This document shows, piece after piece, positions 53,161 to 62,755 of a stretch of 64,000 nucleotides of DNA. Positions within the stretch are counted from its first letter, which is position 1; every line of letters begins with the position of its first letter. The stretch is taken from contig NZ_CP048286.1 of assembly GCF_010365285.1 (NCBI RefSeq), forward strand, positions 6,684,001 to 6,748,000. The letters run 5' to 3'. The position numbers were made by a program, and so were the translations under genes. This DNA is from Paenibacillus rhizovicinus. GTDB taxonomy: Bacteria > Bacillota > Bacilli > Paenibacillales > Paenibacillaceae. Under the pieces are notes generated by a model. The model was given only the letters and a program-made list of their open reading frames with translations. It was not told the DNA's origin and ran no database searches.

Positions 53161-54360
53161 ATGGCAAGCACATCTAACGCGTCCAGCAGGATAATCGCAC
53201 AGACCGAACGGCTTGGAGCACGCAATTATCACCCGCTGCCGATCGTCGTTTCGAAGGCGGAAGGCGTCTGGGTCGAGGATCCGGAGGGAAACCGGTTCAT
53301 GGATATGCTGAGTGCCTACTCGGCGCTGAATCATGGGCATCGGCATCCGCGCATTATTGCCGCCTTGAAAGAGCAGGCCGATAAAGTGACTCTGACCTCG
53401 CGCGCGTTTCATAACGATCGATTGGGCATCTTCTACGAGAAGCTGAGCACGATGACGGGCAAGAATATGATTTTGCCGATGAACACGGGCGCGGAAGCGG
53501 TGGAAACGGCGCTCAAAGCCGTTCGGCGCTGGGCGTACAACGTGAAGCGAGTGCCTGCGGATCAAGCGGAAATCATCGTCTGCGAAGGGAATTTCCACGG
53601 CAGGACGATTACGGTCACGTCTTTCTCGTCCTCGGACGAATACAAGGCGGGCTTCGGACCGTTCACGCCAGGCTTCCGAGTCATTCCGTACGGCGATATC
53701 GAGGCGCTAAGAGCGGCGATCACGCCGAATACGGCTGCATTCCTCGTGGAGCCGATTCAAGGCGAAGCGGGCATTATCATGCCGCCGGCAGGCTTCTTGA
53801 AAGAGGCGGCTGAACTCTGCAGACAGCATCGGGTGCTGTTCGTGGCCGATGAGATTCAAACCGGCTTCGGCCGCACGGGGAAGCGGTTCGCCTGCGATTG
53901 GGAGGACGTCACGCCCGACATGTACATCCTGGGCAAAGCGCTCGGGGGCGGCGTATTCCCGATCTCCGCGGTGGCGGCGGACGCAGCGATTCTCGGCGTA
54001 TTCGAACCGGGTTCGCATGGCTCGACGTTCGGCGGCAATCCGCTTGCCTGCGCGGTGGCGATCGCGGCGCTTGATGTCTTGGAAGACGAAGGACTGATTA
54101 ACCGTTCCGAAGAGTTGGGTACGTATTTCATAGGACTGCTGCGGGGGATCGGCAGCCCGGCCGTCAAGGACATCCGCGGACGCGGCTTATTCATCGGCTT
54201 GGAGCTGGACGGCGAGGCGCGTCCGTATTGCGAGAAGCTGAAGGAGCTCGGCATCTTGTGCAAAGAAACGCATGCGACGACGATCCGTTTCGCGCCGCCG
54301 CTGACGATAACGAAAGAGCAGCTTGATTGGGCTTTTGCACGGATCAAGCTGCTTTTCTAA
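53161..54360 (+). CDS. rocD: Ornithine aminotransferase
   Basis: A 399-residue PLP enzyme that converts ornithine and 2-oxoglutarate to glutamate semialdehyde and glutamate. The PLP lysine lies in [14 protein letters not shown], with [15 protein letters not shown] and [14 protein letters not shown] also typical. It lies 95 bases after arginase; ATG 53161 follows GAAAGAGGAG. Its product feeds the P5C dehydrogenase encoded downstream. Confidence 0.95.
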   Translation: MASTSNASSRIIAQTERLGARNYHPLPIVVSKAEGVWVEDPEGNRFMDMLSAYSALNHGHRHPRIIAALKEQADKVTLTSRAFHNDRLGIFYEKLSTMTGKNMILPMNTGAEAVETALKAVRRWAYNVKRVPADQAEIIVCEGNFHGRTITVTSFSSSDEYKAGFGPFTPGFRVIPYGDIEALRAAITPNTAAFLVEPIQGEAGIIMPPAGFLKEAAELCRQHRVLFVADEIQTGFGRTGKRFACDWEDVTPDMYILGKALGGGVFPISAVAADAAILGVFEPGSHGSTFGGNPLACAVAIAALDVLEDEGLINRSEELGTYFIGLLRGIGSPAVKDIRGRGLFIGLELDGEARPYCEKLKELGILCKETHATTIRFAPPLTITKEQLDWAFARIKLLF

Positions 54361-54392
54361 TAGATAACCGACTGGAAAGGCGGAGCGACAAT

Positions 54393-55406
54393 ATGGCAGA
54401 CATGAACAGTAACAGCACGGATAGGAATAACAGCACGAACACCACGCACAGCAGCGGTGCCGGCTTCAAGCAAACATCGGCTGCAGCCCAGAAACTGCAT
54501 CTCGTTCAAGTGCCGTTCGGCCTTGGCGCTGGCAGGCCGGGGAACGAGGCGGGTCCGGAATCGATGATTCAAGCCGGACTGCTTCGGCAGCTTCGCAAGA
54601 CCGTCTATGAAGTGTCGGGCGAAACGAAAGTTATCGTGTCGTCCCAATCCCAACTCGCTCAACAGCCGCAATCGGCAGCAAACGAAGGTCACGTCAAGCA
54701 TCTGCCGGAAGTCGTAGAGATGAGCCGGCGCATCTCGAACGTCGTGGCCGAAGCCGCAGGGCGGGGAGAACTGCCGCTCGTATTGGGCGGCGACCACAGC
54801 GTCACGATCGGCGTGCTCGCAGGACTTGCCGCGAAGGAGAAGCGCGTCGGCGTGATCTGTTTCGATGCGCATGCCGGCTTTCAGACGGAGTCGAGCAGCC
54901 TGACCGGCAATATCGGCAGCATGTCGCTGTCCGTCGCGCTCGGATTCGCGAAGCTAGGGCTTTCGAACATCGACGCTCAGGTAGCGCGAGACGCCATTCG
55001 CAAGGAAAACGTCGTCCTCATCGGAGTTCGCGACGTGGAGCCGGAGGAACGGGAACTTATTCTGTCCGAGGGCATCACCGTATTCACGATGCATGAAATC
55101 GACCGGATGGGCATTGAAGCGGTTATTCGCAAGGCGGTTGAAATCGCCGGCGAAGGAACGGACGGCATCCATGTCAGCTTCTCCGCGGATTGTCTGGATC
55201 CGCTCGAAGCGCCTGGCGTCGGCATGCAGGTTCCCGGCGGCTTGACCTACCGGGAAGCGCATTTCGCCTGCGAGCTGCTGGCCGAATTCGGCCGGATCCT
55301 GTCCATCGACATGGTCGAGGTGAACGCGATGCTGGACGAGAGCAGGCGGACCGCGCGCCTTGCCATCGGACTGATTGCTTCCCTGCTCGGCAAACGAATT
55401 CTATAA
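54393..55406 (+). CDS. Arginase-family paralogue lacking two metal ligands (likely pseudoenzyme)
   Basis: A 337-residue protein of the ureohydrolase superfamily, starting with a Ser/Asn-rich tail of about 30 residues. It keeps LGGDHSVTIG (His) and CFDAHAGFQ (Asp and His). The third ligand of that motif is Gly instead of Asp (DAHAG versus DAHTD in the true arginase). In the last motif SFSADCLDPLEAPG the first Asp has become Ser. Two of six manganese ligands are therefore lost, so hydrolysis is unlikely. The fold is otherwise well kept, so selection is acting on it. A regulatory or trimer-partner role for RocF is an attractive but untested idea. It lies 32 bases after rocD and shares the operon. 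Confidence 0.9.
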   Translation: MADMNSNSTDRNNSTNTTHSSGAGFKQTSAAAQKLHLVQVPFGLGAGRPGNEAGPESMIQAGLLRQLRKTVYEVSGETKVIVSSQSQLAQQPQSAANEGHVKHLPEVVEMSRRISNVVAEAAGRGELPLVLGGDHSVTIGVLAGLAAKEKRVGVICFDAHAGFQTESSSLTGNIGSMSLSVALGFAKLGLSNIDAQVARDAIRKENVVLIGVRDVEPEERELILSEGITVFTMHEIDRMGIEAVIRKAVEIAGEGTDGIHVSFSADCLDPLEAPGVGMQVPGGLTYREAHFACELLAEFGRILSIDMVEVNAMLDESRRTARLAIGLIASLLGKRIL

Positions 55407-55611
55407 ACGACAACTACCGACACAGCCGTTACGTACCGCCATCCTTTGATTGCGAGCCGCAGCGGCTGTTTCTATTATGGCTGGGCGAGCTCGGCAAGGC
55501 GGGAACCGGTATTCAAATCGCCAAATTCCAGCGGCGTGGAAGCGGAGCGCGAGGCATAGAATGAAAGTAGATTCGTGAACATCATCGTGCAATCCACTGG
55601 AGGAATTCAGC

Positions 55612-56529
55612 ATGGATCTGTTACTGAAAAGCGTGTTTCAAGCGCTCGGCAAGAGCCGCGCCGCCAATCGGCTGGCGAAGAAGTACGGCCTGCGTTTCGG
55701 CGCGGCCCGGTTCGTGGCGGGCGAGACGATTCAGCAGTCGATTGAAGCCGTCCGCAAGCTGAATGCGGATGGCCGAATGGCGACGCTCGACCATCTCGGC
55801 GAGTTCGTCTTCAACGAGGAGGAAGCCGAGCAAGCGGCGGACATGTGCATCCTGACGCTGGAAGCGATCGCGGAAGCCGGCGTCACTTCCAACCTGTCGC
55901 TGAAGATGACGTCGCTCGGACTCGATATCGACCGCGCGCTCTGCGTCGATAATATGAAGCGGATTTTGAACCGTGCCCGTGCGCTCGGCAATTTCGTCCG
56001 CATCGACATGGAGGATTATGCGCACTGTCAACTTTCGCTCGATGTCTACCGGGAGCTTCGCCGCGAATATGATAATGTAGGCATCGTCATCCAAGCGTAT
56101 CTGTTCCGCACGGAGCAGGACGTGAAGGATTTGAATAAATGGAAAGCGAATCTGCGGCTCGTGAAAGGGGCGTACAAAGAATCGGCCAGCGTCGCTTTTC
56201 CGGAGAAGAAAGACGTGGACGACAACCTGAAGCGCATCATACGCCTGCATCTGGCGAACGGGAATTATACGGCCATCGCGAGTCACGATGAAGCGATCAT
56301 CGATTACACGAAACTGCTTGTTCGGGAACTGAATATCGACCGCGGGGCATTCGAATTCCAAATGCTCTACGGCATTTGCGAGGAGCTGCAGCAGCGGCTC
56401 GTTCAGGAAGGCTACCGCGTCCGCATCTATGTGCCTTACGGGATCGACTGGTTCGGTTACTTCATGCGGCGACTGGCGGAGCGGCCGGCCAATGTCTGGT
56501 TCGTCCTTAAGAATCTGCGGAGACCGTAG
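55612..56529 (+). CDS. Proline dehydrogenase
   Basis: A 305-residue FAD enzyme that oxidises proline to pyrroline-5-carboxylate. Barrel motifs include SNLSLKMTSLGLDID, VRIDMEDYAHC, LVKGAYKES and VRIYVPYGIDWFGYFMRRLA, the last binding flavin and proline. It is the monofunctional Gram-positive type. ATG 55612 follows GGAGGAATTCAGC. The 205-base gap before it shows no obvious promoter or terminator. Confidence 0.94.
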   Translation: MDLLLKSVFQALGKSRAANRLAKKYGLRFGAARFVAGETIQQSIEAVRKLNADGRMATLDHLGEFVFNEEEAEQAADMCILTLEAIAEAGVTSNLSLKMTSLGLDIDRALCVDNMKRILNRARALGNFVRIDMEDYAHCQLSLDVYRELRREYDNVGIVIQAYLFRTEQDVKDLNKWKANLRLVKGAYKESASVAFPEKKDVDDNLKRIIRLHLANGNYTAIASHDEAIIDYTKLLVRELNIDRGAFEFQMLYGICEELQQRLVQEGYRVRIYVPYGIDWFGYFMRRLAERPANVWFVLKNLRRP

Positions 56530-56573
56530 CGCCTGTCTCATAACGAACCCCCTGACGGGAGAGGAGAATGGAT

Positions 56574-58148
56574 ATGTCGACAACGCCATTCAATGAGCTG
56601 AAGCCTTATGCCAACGAACCGTTCACGGATTTCGGCATGCAAGCGAATCAAGAAGCGATGGAAACCGCAATCGCCCAGATCAAGTCTGAATTGGGCCGGA
56701 CGTACCCGCTGAAGATCGGCGTTCAGATGATCGAGACGGAACCGAAAATCACCTCCATTAACCCCGGCAACCTCGACGAGGTCATCGGCTTCGTAAGCAA
56801 AGCGAATCAAGAGCTCGCGGAGCAAGCCATGCAGGCGGCGCTGGCGGCGTTCGAGACATGGAAGCAGGTGCCTGCGCGCGAGCGGGCGGAATACTTGTTC
56901 AAAGCGGCGACGCTGATGCGCGAGCGCAAACACGAATTCTCGGCGCTCATGCTGCTGGAAGCCGGCAAAAATTACGTCGAGGCGGACGTGGACACGGCCG
57001 AAGCCATCGATTTCCTGGAGTTTTACGGACGCGAGATGATCCGTCTCAGCAACGTGAACGAGGCGCAGCCGCTTGCGAAGATTCCTGGCGAAGACAATCG
57101 CCTGACCTATATTCCGCTCGGCGTCGGAGTCGTCATTCCGCCTTGGAATTTCCCGCTCGCGATCTGCGTCGGCATGACGGCTGCCGCGATCGTCTCGGGC
57201 AACACCGTATTGCTGAAGCCGGCATCCACGACGCCGGTCATTGCTTATAAATTCGTCGCGTTGATGCAGGAGGTCGGACTGCCGCCGGGCGTTATCAACT
57301 ATGTGCCGGGAAGCGGCGCGGAGATCGGCGACTACTTAACCTCGCATCCGAAGACGCGTTTCGTCAGTTTCACCGGTTCCAAGGAAGTCGGCTTGCGCAT
57401 CAACAAGCTAGCCGCGGATACCGCTCCGGGCCAAATATGGATCAAACGCGTCATCGCCGAAATGGGCGGCAAGGACGGGATCGTCGTCGACGAAACGGCC
57501 GATCTCGAGGCGGCGGCAGTGGCAATCGTCGCGTCGGCTTTCGGCTTCCAAGGACAGAAATGCTCCGCGGGGTCCCGCGCCATTATCGTCGAGGCCGTCT
57601 ATGACGAAGTAGCGAAGCGCGTCGTCGAACTGACGGAGCAGCTGCAGATCGGCTTGCCGGAGCATAATTTCGCCGCCGGTCCGGTCATTGACAATATTTC
57701 CTTCGCGCGCATCCTGGACTATATCGACATCGGCAGGGAGGAAGGCGAACTGCTCACCGGCGGCGCCAAAGCTCCGGGGAACGGCTATTATATCCAGCCC
57801 ACCGTGTTCGGAGACGTCGACGTCAAGGCGCGCCTCATGCAGGAGGAGATCTTCGGTCCGGTGCTGGCGCTGGCCAAAGCGCAGGATTGGCGCGAGGCGA
57901 TCGCCATGTACAACGACACGGAATTCGGCCTGACGGGTTCGTATTTCTCGACGGACAATGACCGGATCGCCGAGGCGCTGGATACGATTCACTGCGGTAA
58001 TCTGTATATCAATCGCAAATGCACCGGCGCTCTCGTCGGCGTGCATCCCTTCGGCGGTTTCAACATGTCGGGGACGGATTCCAAAGCCGGCGGCCACGAT
58101 TATCTGCTGTTGTTCACGCAGGCGAAGCTCACGTCACGCAAAAGGTGA
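56574..58148 (+). CDS. L-glutamate gamma-semialdehyde (P5C) dehydrogenase
   Basis: A 524-residue aldehyde dehydrogenase. The catalytic Cys lies in [15 protein letters not shown], the general-base Glu in [13 protein letters not shown], and the NAD-binding WNFPLAI and [10 protein letters not shown] motifs are present. It oxidises glutamate semialdehyde to glutamate. Start ATG 56574 is seven bases after AGGAGA; ATG 56568 is too close to it. It follows the proline dehydrogenase by 44 bases, so both proline and arginine (through RocD) feed it. This is the pruA/rocA-type enzyme. Confidence 0.95.
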   Translation: MSTTPFNELKPYANEPFTDFGMQANQEAMETAIAQIKSELGRTYPLKIGVQMIETEPKITSINPGNLDEVIGFVSKANQELAEQAMQAALAAFETWKQVPARERAEYLFKAATLMRERKHEFSALMLLEAGKNYVEADVDTAEAIDFLEFYGREMIRLSNVNEAQPLAKIPGEDNRLTYIPLGVGVVIPPWNFPLAICVGMTAAAIVSGNTVLLKPASTTPVIAYKFVALMQEVGLPPGVINYVPGSGAEIGDYLTSHPKTRFVSFTGSKEVGLRINKLAADTAPGQIWIKRVIAEMGGKDGIVVDETADLEAAAVAIVASAFGFQGQKCSAGSRAIIVEAVYDEVAKRVVELTEQLQIGLPEHNFAAGPVIDNISFARILDYIDIGREEGELLTGGAKAPGNGYYIQPTVFGDVDVKARLMQEEIFGPVLALAKAQDWREAIAMYNDTEFGLTGSYFSTDNDRIAEALDTIHCGNLYINRKCTGALVGVHPFGGFNMSGTDSKAGGHDYLLLFTQAKLTSRKR

Positions 58149-58399
58149 GTACGCGCAGCGGCTGTTCGAGACCCTCCGCCTACGAGTGAAGGAGGGTCCC
58201 GGCTGTCCCTGCCGCCTCGGCAGCCAGTTTCATTGAAGGGATTGTTGCAGCGTTTACGCATGATAAAGCCTGGCTTTGGCAATGCTGGAATTTATCTGAT
58301 TACGGAACAAGAAACGAAGCAGCCGGACATGCAGCGCAGACGCAGCGGGTTGAGAGACAACGGATGCAGCATCCATTCGGCGTAAAGGGAGGGCGTAAC

Positions 58400-59803
58400 A
58401 TGGCGCAAACGAGCATGATTTTCCGGTTGGAGCTGGATCACAAGAAGGTGAGCTTCGGCGACGTCGCGGCGACGATCAGCCGGGCGGGAGGAGACATCAC
58501 CTCCATCGACGTCATTCGCCCGGGGCACGACACGTCGACGCGCGACATTACCGTCGATCTTCAGGACAATAAGGAAACGTCGATCGTCGAGGCGCTGCGG
58601 GCGCTTGACGGCATCAAGGTCATCAACGTTTCCGACCGCACGTTCCTCGTTCATCTCGGGGGCAAAATCACCATTCAGCCGACGCTGCCGATCAAGAACC
58701 GCGAAGACTTGTCCAAAGTGTACACGCCCGGCGTAGCCAAAGTTTGCCGTGCCATCGCGGAGGACGTCGGCAAGGCGTATTCGCTCACGATCAAACGCAA
58801 TACGGTCGCTGTCGTGACGGACGGCACGGCCGTGCTCGGACTCGGCGATATCGGCCCCTATGCCGCTGCCCCGGTCATGGAGGGGAAGGCAATGCTGTTC
58901 AAGCAGCTCGCGGGCGTCGATGCGTTCCCCATCTGCCTCGATACGAAGGACACGGAAGAGATTATCCGCACGATCAAGACGATCAGCCCCATCTTCGGCG
59001 GCATCAATCTGGAGGATATCGGCTCTCCGCGCTGCTTCGAGATCGAGAATCGGCTTGCCGCCGAACTGGACATCCCCGTCTTCCACGACGATCAGCATGG
59101 CACCGCGGTCGTCACGATCGCCGGCCTCATCAACGCGCTGAAGGTCGTCGGCAAACGGATGGAGAACATCCGCGTCGTCGTGAACGGCATCGGGGCGGCA
59201 GGCGTTTCCATATGCAAAATGCTCCTTGGAGCAGGCGTGAAGCATCTGGTGCCGATCGACCGGGAAGGCGCGATCGTGCGCGGGCAAGCGTATCCGTATC
59301 CGATGTGGCAGTGGCTGGCGGATCAGCCGCAGGTCGAGGCTCAACCCGGCACGCTCAAGGAGCTTATCGCGGGCGCGGATGTCTTCATCGGCGTATCGCG
59401 CGCCGGCTTGCTGAACGAGGAGGACGTGAAGCGGATGAAGCCGGGAGCCATCGTGTTCGCCATGGCCAATCCGGAACCGGAAATTTCCCCGGAGGAGGCG
59501 CTGCCGCATGTAGCGGTATTCGCGACCGGCCGCAGCGATTATCCGAACCAGATCAACAATGTCCTCGTCTTCCCGGGCTTGTTCCGCGGCGCGCTCGATT
59601 GCCGGGCCAGGCACATCAACGAGCCGATGAAGCTCGCCGCTGCTCGCGCGATTGCCTCCGTCGTCACGTCGGATGAGCTGAACGAACACTACATCATCCC
59701 GAGTATTTTCAACGAGAAGGTCGTCAACTACGTTCGGAAAGCCGTCATCGAGGCCGCGATTCTGACCAATACCGCGCGCCGCACGCCGCCGGATTTCAGA
59801 TAA
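58400..59803 (+). CDS. NAD(P)-dependent malic enzyme with N-terminal ACT domain
   Basis: A 467-residue enzyme that decarboxylates malate to pyruvate. An ACT domain (about residues 1-90, MIFRLELDHKKVSFGD) precedes the malic-enzyme body. Catalytic motifs are YTPGVAKVC, the Lys in the KRNTVAVVTDGTAVLG region, VFHDDQHGTA and the cofactor fold RVVVNGIGAAGVS. The ACT domain suggests allosteric control by an amino acid. As the last gene of this run it can drain carbon from glutamate by the TCA cycle to pyruvate. The start ATG 58400 follows AAAGGGAGG. Confidence 0.93.
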   Translation: MAQTSMIFRLELDHKKVSFGDVAATISRAGGDITSIDVIRPGHDTSTRDITVDLQDNKETSIVEALRALDGIKVINVSDRTFLVHLGGKITIQPTLPIKNREDLSKVYTPGVAKVCRAIAEDVGKAYSLTIKRNTVAVVTDGTAVLGLGDIGPYAAAPVMEGKAMLFKQLAGVDAFPICLDTKDTEEIIRTIKTISPIFGGINLEDIGSPRCFEIENRLAAELDIPVFHDDQHGTAVVTIAGLINALKVVGKRMENIRVVVNGIGAAGVSICKMLLGAGVKHLVPIDREGAIVRGQAYPYPMWQWLADQPQVEAQPGTLKELIAGADVFIGVSRAGLLNEEDVKRMKPGAIVFAMANPEPEISPEEALPHVAVFATGRSDYPNQINNVLVFPGLFRGALDCRARHINEPMKLAAARAIASVVTSDELNEHYIIPSIFNEKVVNYVRKAVIEAAILTNTARRTPPDFR

Positions 59804-59852
59804 CGGGCAGGCATAGCAGCGCAGTTTCAAGCTTTAAGGCAATGTAAGTTCG

Positions 59853-59899
59853 AAAGGCCGTCAACACCGCTCAAGCAGAGCGCTGTTGACGGCCTTTTT
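59853..59899 (+). terminator. Terminator of the arginine/proline/malate run
   Basis: A perfect 13-bp stem AAGGCCGTCAACA (59854-59866) with TGTTGACGGCCTT (59884-59896), followed by T. It may also end the convergent small gene at 59928. Confidence 0.88.
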
Positions 59900-59927
59900 G
59901 CGTCGTGAAGCGTGAAGCTCCTGCCTG

Positions 59928-60074
59928 CTACCCGGTTGAAGGGCTGTTCGGCACATGACCTTTCTGGTTGCGGTTGCGGTCCGTGGAGCCTGCGACGTCG
60001 TTCTCCGCTTGGCTGTCCTTCGCCCGCATCCCTTTCATTTTCTCCGGAATCGCTTGATTGTCGCGACGTGCCAT
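59928..60074 (-). CDS. Small hydrophilic protein, 48 residues
   Basis: A short minus-strand gene with a near-perfect ribosome site (AAGGAGG, six bases before ATG 60074). The product begins MARRDNQAIPEKMKGMRAKD and ends HVPNSPSTG; it is rich in Asn, Lys, Asp and Gly with no hydrophobic core. Composition resembles minor small acid-soluble spore proteins, though I cannot match a named one. It converges on the malic enzyme gene. A longer frame on the same strand (59827-60093) uses a different frame and lacks this ribosome site. Confidence 0.65.
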   Translation of the reverse strand: MARRDNQAIPEKMKGMRAKDSQAENDVAGSTDRNRNQKGHVPNSPSTG

Positions 60075-60256
60075 GTCGATCCCTCCTTGCCATTAGAACA
60101 TGCGCCTGCAGCGCTGGCGGCTGCCTGCCTTTCTAGATTGCCCCATGACGGGGATTGGACATGCAAGACGGACCCAATTGCGGCAAAACGGTCCAAATCG
60201 GATAATTCGTTGTCCAGATCAGCCATGAAACCTATCTGCCGGACGGCTATGATGAG

Positions 60257-60277
60257 TTTAGAAAACGTTTTCCTAAA
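60257..60277. promoter_or_regulatory. LacI/CcpA-type operator-like palindrome
   Basis: TTTAGAAAACGTTTTCCTAAA is palindromic at all but two positions around a central CG, the hallmark of LacI-family (including CcpA cre) sites. It lies about 80 bases before the first gene of the carbohydrate operon. Confidence 0.6.
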
Positions 60278-60358
60278 GATGAATGGGCTTCGCGGCATCA
60301 GAATAGCAATGACATCGGTTTCATCTTCCGAAGGCCAATAACAAGTTGGAGGCTGGCT

Positions 60359-61423
60359 ATGAACGAAACCATCGGCGTCGGGATCTTAGGCTTTGCCCAC
60401 GGGCATGTAAATGCCTACTGCGAGGATTGGAAACAGACAGACAGAGGCGTGCGCGTCGTTGCGGGCTGGGATCACGATTCGTCCAGGCTCGAGAACGCAG
60501 CGAACGCTTACGGATTGGAAGCATGCGCGGCCGCGGAAGCGCTGCTTGCCCGGGATGATATCCAGGCGGTCGTCATCGCCTCGGAAACGTCGCGGCACGC
60601 GGAGCTGGTGCAGCTCGCCGCCGCAGCCGGCAAGGCGATCATCCTGCAGAAGCCGATCGCGCTGACGATGGCCGAGGCGGACAGCATCGTCGCCGCCGTC
60701 GAACGGCACGGCGTGCCGTTCACGCTCGCGTGGCAAATGCGGGTCGATCCGCAAAACATCCAAATGAAAGAATGGCTGCAGCAAGGTACGCTCGGCCAAG
60801 TGTTCATGGTTCGCCGCCGTCACGGTCTGAACGTAGGGCTGAACGCGGACTTCGCGAACAGCTGGCATGTCGATCCGGCCAGCAACCGGGATATTTGGGC
60901 GGACGACACCTCGCATCCGGCCGATTTCATTCACTGGCTGCTCGGCGAGCCCGAGAGCGTAACGGCGGAAATCGCCTCGCTCTACAATCCGCGCATTCCG
61001 AACGACAACGGAATTGCCATCTACCGCTATGCGGATGGCCCGATTGCCGAAGTCAGCTGCTCGTTTACCTGCCACGCGATTCAGAATACGACGGAAATCA
61101 TCGGCGAACTCGGCACGATCGTGCAAAATTACGGCGACGCGCCAAGCTGCAATGCGCCCAGACCGGATACGGGAGCAGGCCTGCGCAGATTCGACGCGGC
61201 GGCGAACGATTGGGTGGACAGCGATATCGCCTCGCCGGCCGGCCATTTCCATCGCATTCGCGGACTCGCCGAGCCGCTTGCGGCTTTTCTGAGAGGCGAG
61301 CGGGGACCGATCGCTACCGCGGAAGAAGGAAGGACCTCGCTGCGCATGGTGCTGGCGACGTATGTGTCTTCCAGCGAAGGACGGCGGGTCTCGCTGAACG
61401 ATCCGGCCGTGAATGACGTGTAA
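60359..61423 (+). CDS. Gfo/Idh/MocA-family oxidoreductase
   Basis: A 354-residue NAD(P)-dependent oxidoreductase. The Rossmann start is GVGILGFAHGHVNAYCEDW, the EKP-type motif is ILQKPIALTMAEADSIV, and the family catalytic region has HWLLGEPESVTAEI. Such enzymes oxidise sugars or cyclitols. ATG 60359 has GGAGG six bases upstream. It opens a four-gene run with a second oxidoreductase, an isomerase and a sulfatase-like gene. The frame is open upstream back to 60202 with no usable start. Confidence 0.92.
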   Translation: MNETIGVGILGFAHGHVNAYCEDWKQTDRGVRVVAGWDHDSSRLENAANAYGLEACAAAEALLARDDIQAVVIASETSRHAELVQLAAAAGKAIILQKPIALTMAEADSIVAAVERHGVPFTLAWQMRVDPQNIQMKEWLQQGTLGQVFMVRRRHGLNVGLNADFANSWHVDPASNRDIWADDTSHPADFIHWLLGEPESVTAEIASLYNPRIPNDNGIAIYRYADGPIAEVSCSFTCHAIQNTTEIIGELGTIVQNYGDAPSCNAPRPDTGAGLRRFDAAANDWVDSDIASPAGHFHRIRGLAEPLAAFLRGERGPIATAEEGRTSLRMVLATYVSSSEGRRVSLNDPAVNDV

Positions 61424-61510
61424 CCTAACATACCCTTTCTTACATTAATTACTTAATTACTTACTTGCTTTCCTATGCAAGGCCAAAATTCATAACGGGA
61501 GTGATTATTC

Positions 61511-62617
61511 GTGGCAGTGAAAATCGGTTTGGTGGGCTTGAACGGAATCGGGAATTTGCATGCGGCATGCTATCAGGAAGAAGAATTGGCGGATCTGGTC
61601 GCGGTCTGCGACGTCGTGAAGGAACGCGCCGACGCGACAGCCGAGAAGTACGGCGTCAAAGCGTATTACAGCCTGAAAGACATGATCGAGAACGAGCCCG
61701 ACATCGAAGTGATCGATATCACGACGGGCGGGATCGATAACGGCAGCTGGCATTTCGAACCGGCGATGGAAGCGGTCGGCTACGGCAAGCACGTGCTCGT
61801 TGAGAAGCCGCTTTGCCACGATATTCGCGAGGCGAGGGAGCTCGTCGCGTTCGCCGAGAAGCAGAAGGTATACCTGGGCTGCAACCTGAACCATTACTTC
61901 ACGGAGCCGGCCGCGAAAGCGAAGCAATACGTCGACAACGGCGAAATCGGCGAGCTCGTATATTGCTTGGCCAAGATGGGCTTCAACGGCGGCGAGGCGA
62001 ATTACGGCTTGGCCGGCAGCCCGAAAGTGAAAGGCCATCCTTACTTCCATATGAAAGCGTTCCTGACGCATCCGTTCAGCGTCATTCGCCACTTCTGCGG
62101 CGACATCACGCATATCCAGACGTTCTCCGACCGTCCGGGCTTCCGGCGCAACGCGGGAGACGTCATGGCTTCAATCAACAGCATTCACATGCGGTTCGCG
62201 AACGGCGGCGTCGGCTACCTGCTGAGCCAGCGCGGAGATGCCGTTTACGGCCTAGGCGGCTGGTGGAGCCTTGAGATGGCAGGCTCGAAAGGCACGTTCT
62301 GCATCGAGAACTGCGTGGAGAAAGTGTCGTACTGGAAAGCCGAGAAAGGCATTCCGGCGATCAGCCAGCAGCCGGTTCCAGAAGTGACGGACTACGGCGT
62401 TACGGACTTCAACCGCACGTTCAACAACCGTCTGCGCGCATTCCTCGAGGACGTATCCGCACGCGTGCCGTTCGATCAATTGCGCGCGAACGGCCGCGAT
62501 GCGCTGGCCGTGCTGGAATACACGTTCGCGGTTATCGAATCGTACGAGAACGGCGGCGAACTCGTTCGTCCGCATCCGCTGCCGCCGCTGCACGGCGATC
62601 CTTTGTTCATGAGATAA
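61511..62617 (+). CDS. Gfo/Idh/MocA-family oxidoreductase (second)
   Basis: A 368-residue oxidoreductase with the Rossmann motif GLVGLNGIGNLHAACY and the classic EKPLCHDIREARELVAFAEK. Its substrate domain (CNLNHYFTEPAAKAKQYVDN) differs from the first, so the two probably act on different substrates in one pathway. Start GTG 61511 follows GGGAGTGA. It is 87 bases after the first enzyme. Confidence 0.92.
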   Translation: MAVKIGLVGLNGIGNLHAACYQEEELADLVAVCDVVKERADATAEKYGVKAYYSLKDMIENEPDIEVIDITTGGIDNGSWHFEPAMEAVGYGKHVLVEKPLCHDIREARELVAFAEKQKVYLGCNLNHYFTEPAAKAKQYVDNGEIGELVYCLAKMGFNGGEANYGLAGSPKVKGHPYFHMKAFLTHPFSVIRHFCGDITHIQTFSDRPGFRRNAGDVMASINSIHMRFANGGVGYLLSQRGDAVYGLGGWWSLEMAGSKGTFCIENCVEKVSYWKAEKGIPAISQQPVPEVTDYGVTDFNRTFNNRLRAFLEDVSARVPFDQLRANGRDALAVLEYTFAVIESYENGGELVRPHPLPPLHGDPLFMR

Positions 62618-62637
62618 CGTTTGGTCCCGGAAACCTT

Positions 62638-62669
62638 GGCAGGGCGCTGCTCTTCGCTGGCGCCTTGCC
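62638..62669 (+). other. Stem-loop between oxidoreductase and isomerase
   Basis: GGCAGGGCGC pairs with GCGCCTTGCC (one G-T pair) around a 12-base loop. No T run follows, so it may stabilise or process the operon transcript rather than end it. Confidence 0.5.
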
Positions 62670-62755
62670 GGGTTCGAGGTCTTGATTCGCTAGATAATCG
62701 TTAATGAACCGAAATCCATTTTCCTATCCGCCACATACCAGGAGGTTATTCATTC

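Noticed and set aside
58170-58198. GACCCTCC/GGAGGGTC stem after the P5C dehydrogenase
   Set aside because: A real stem, but no T run follows and the malic enzyme lies downstream in the same direction, so I do not call it a terminator.
58292-59830. A 512-residue open frame antisense to the malic enzyme
   Set aside because: It is a codon-bias shadow: the plus-strand frame has clear malic enzyme motifs, and the antisense product has no recognisable domain or ribosome site.
59827-60093. An 88-residue minus-strand frame downstream of the malic enzyme
   Set aside because: It runs through the terminator hairpin; the 48-residue frame at 59928-60074 has the proper ribosome site instead.
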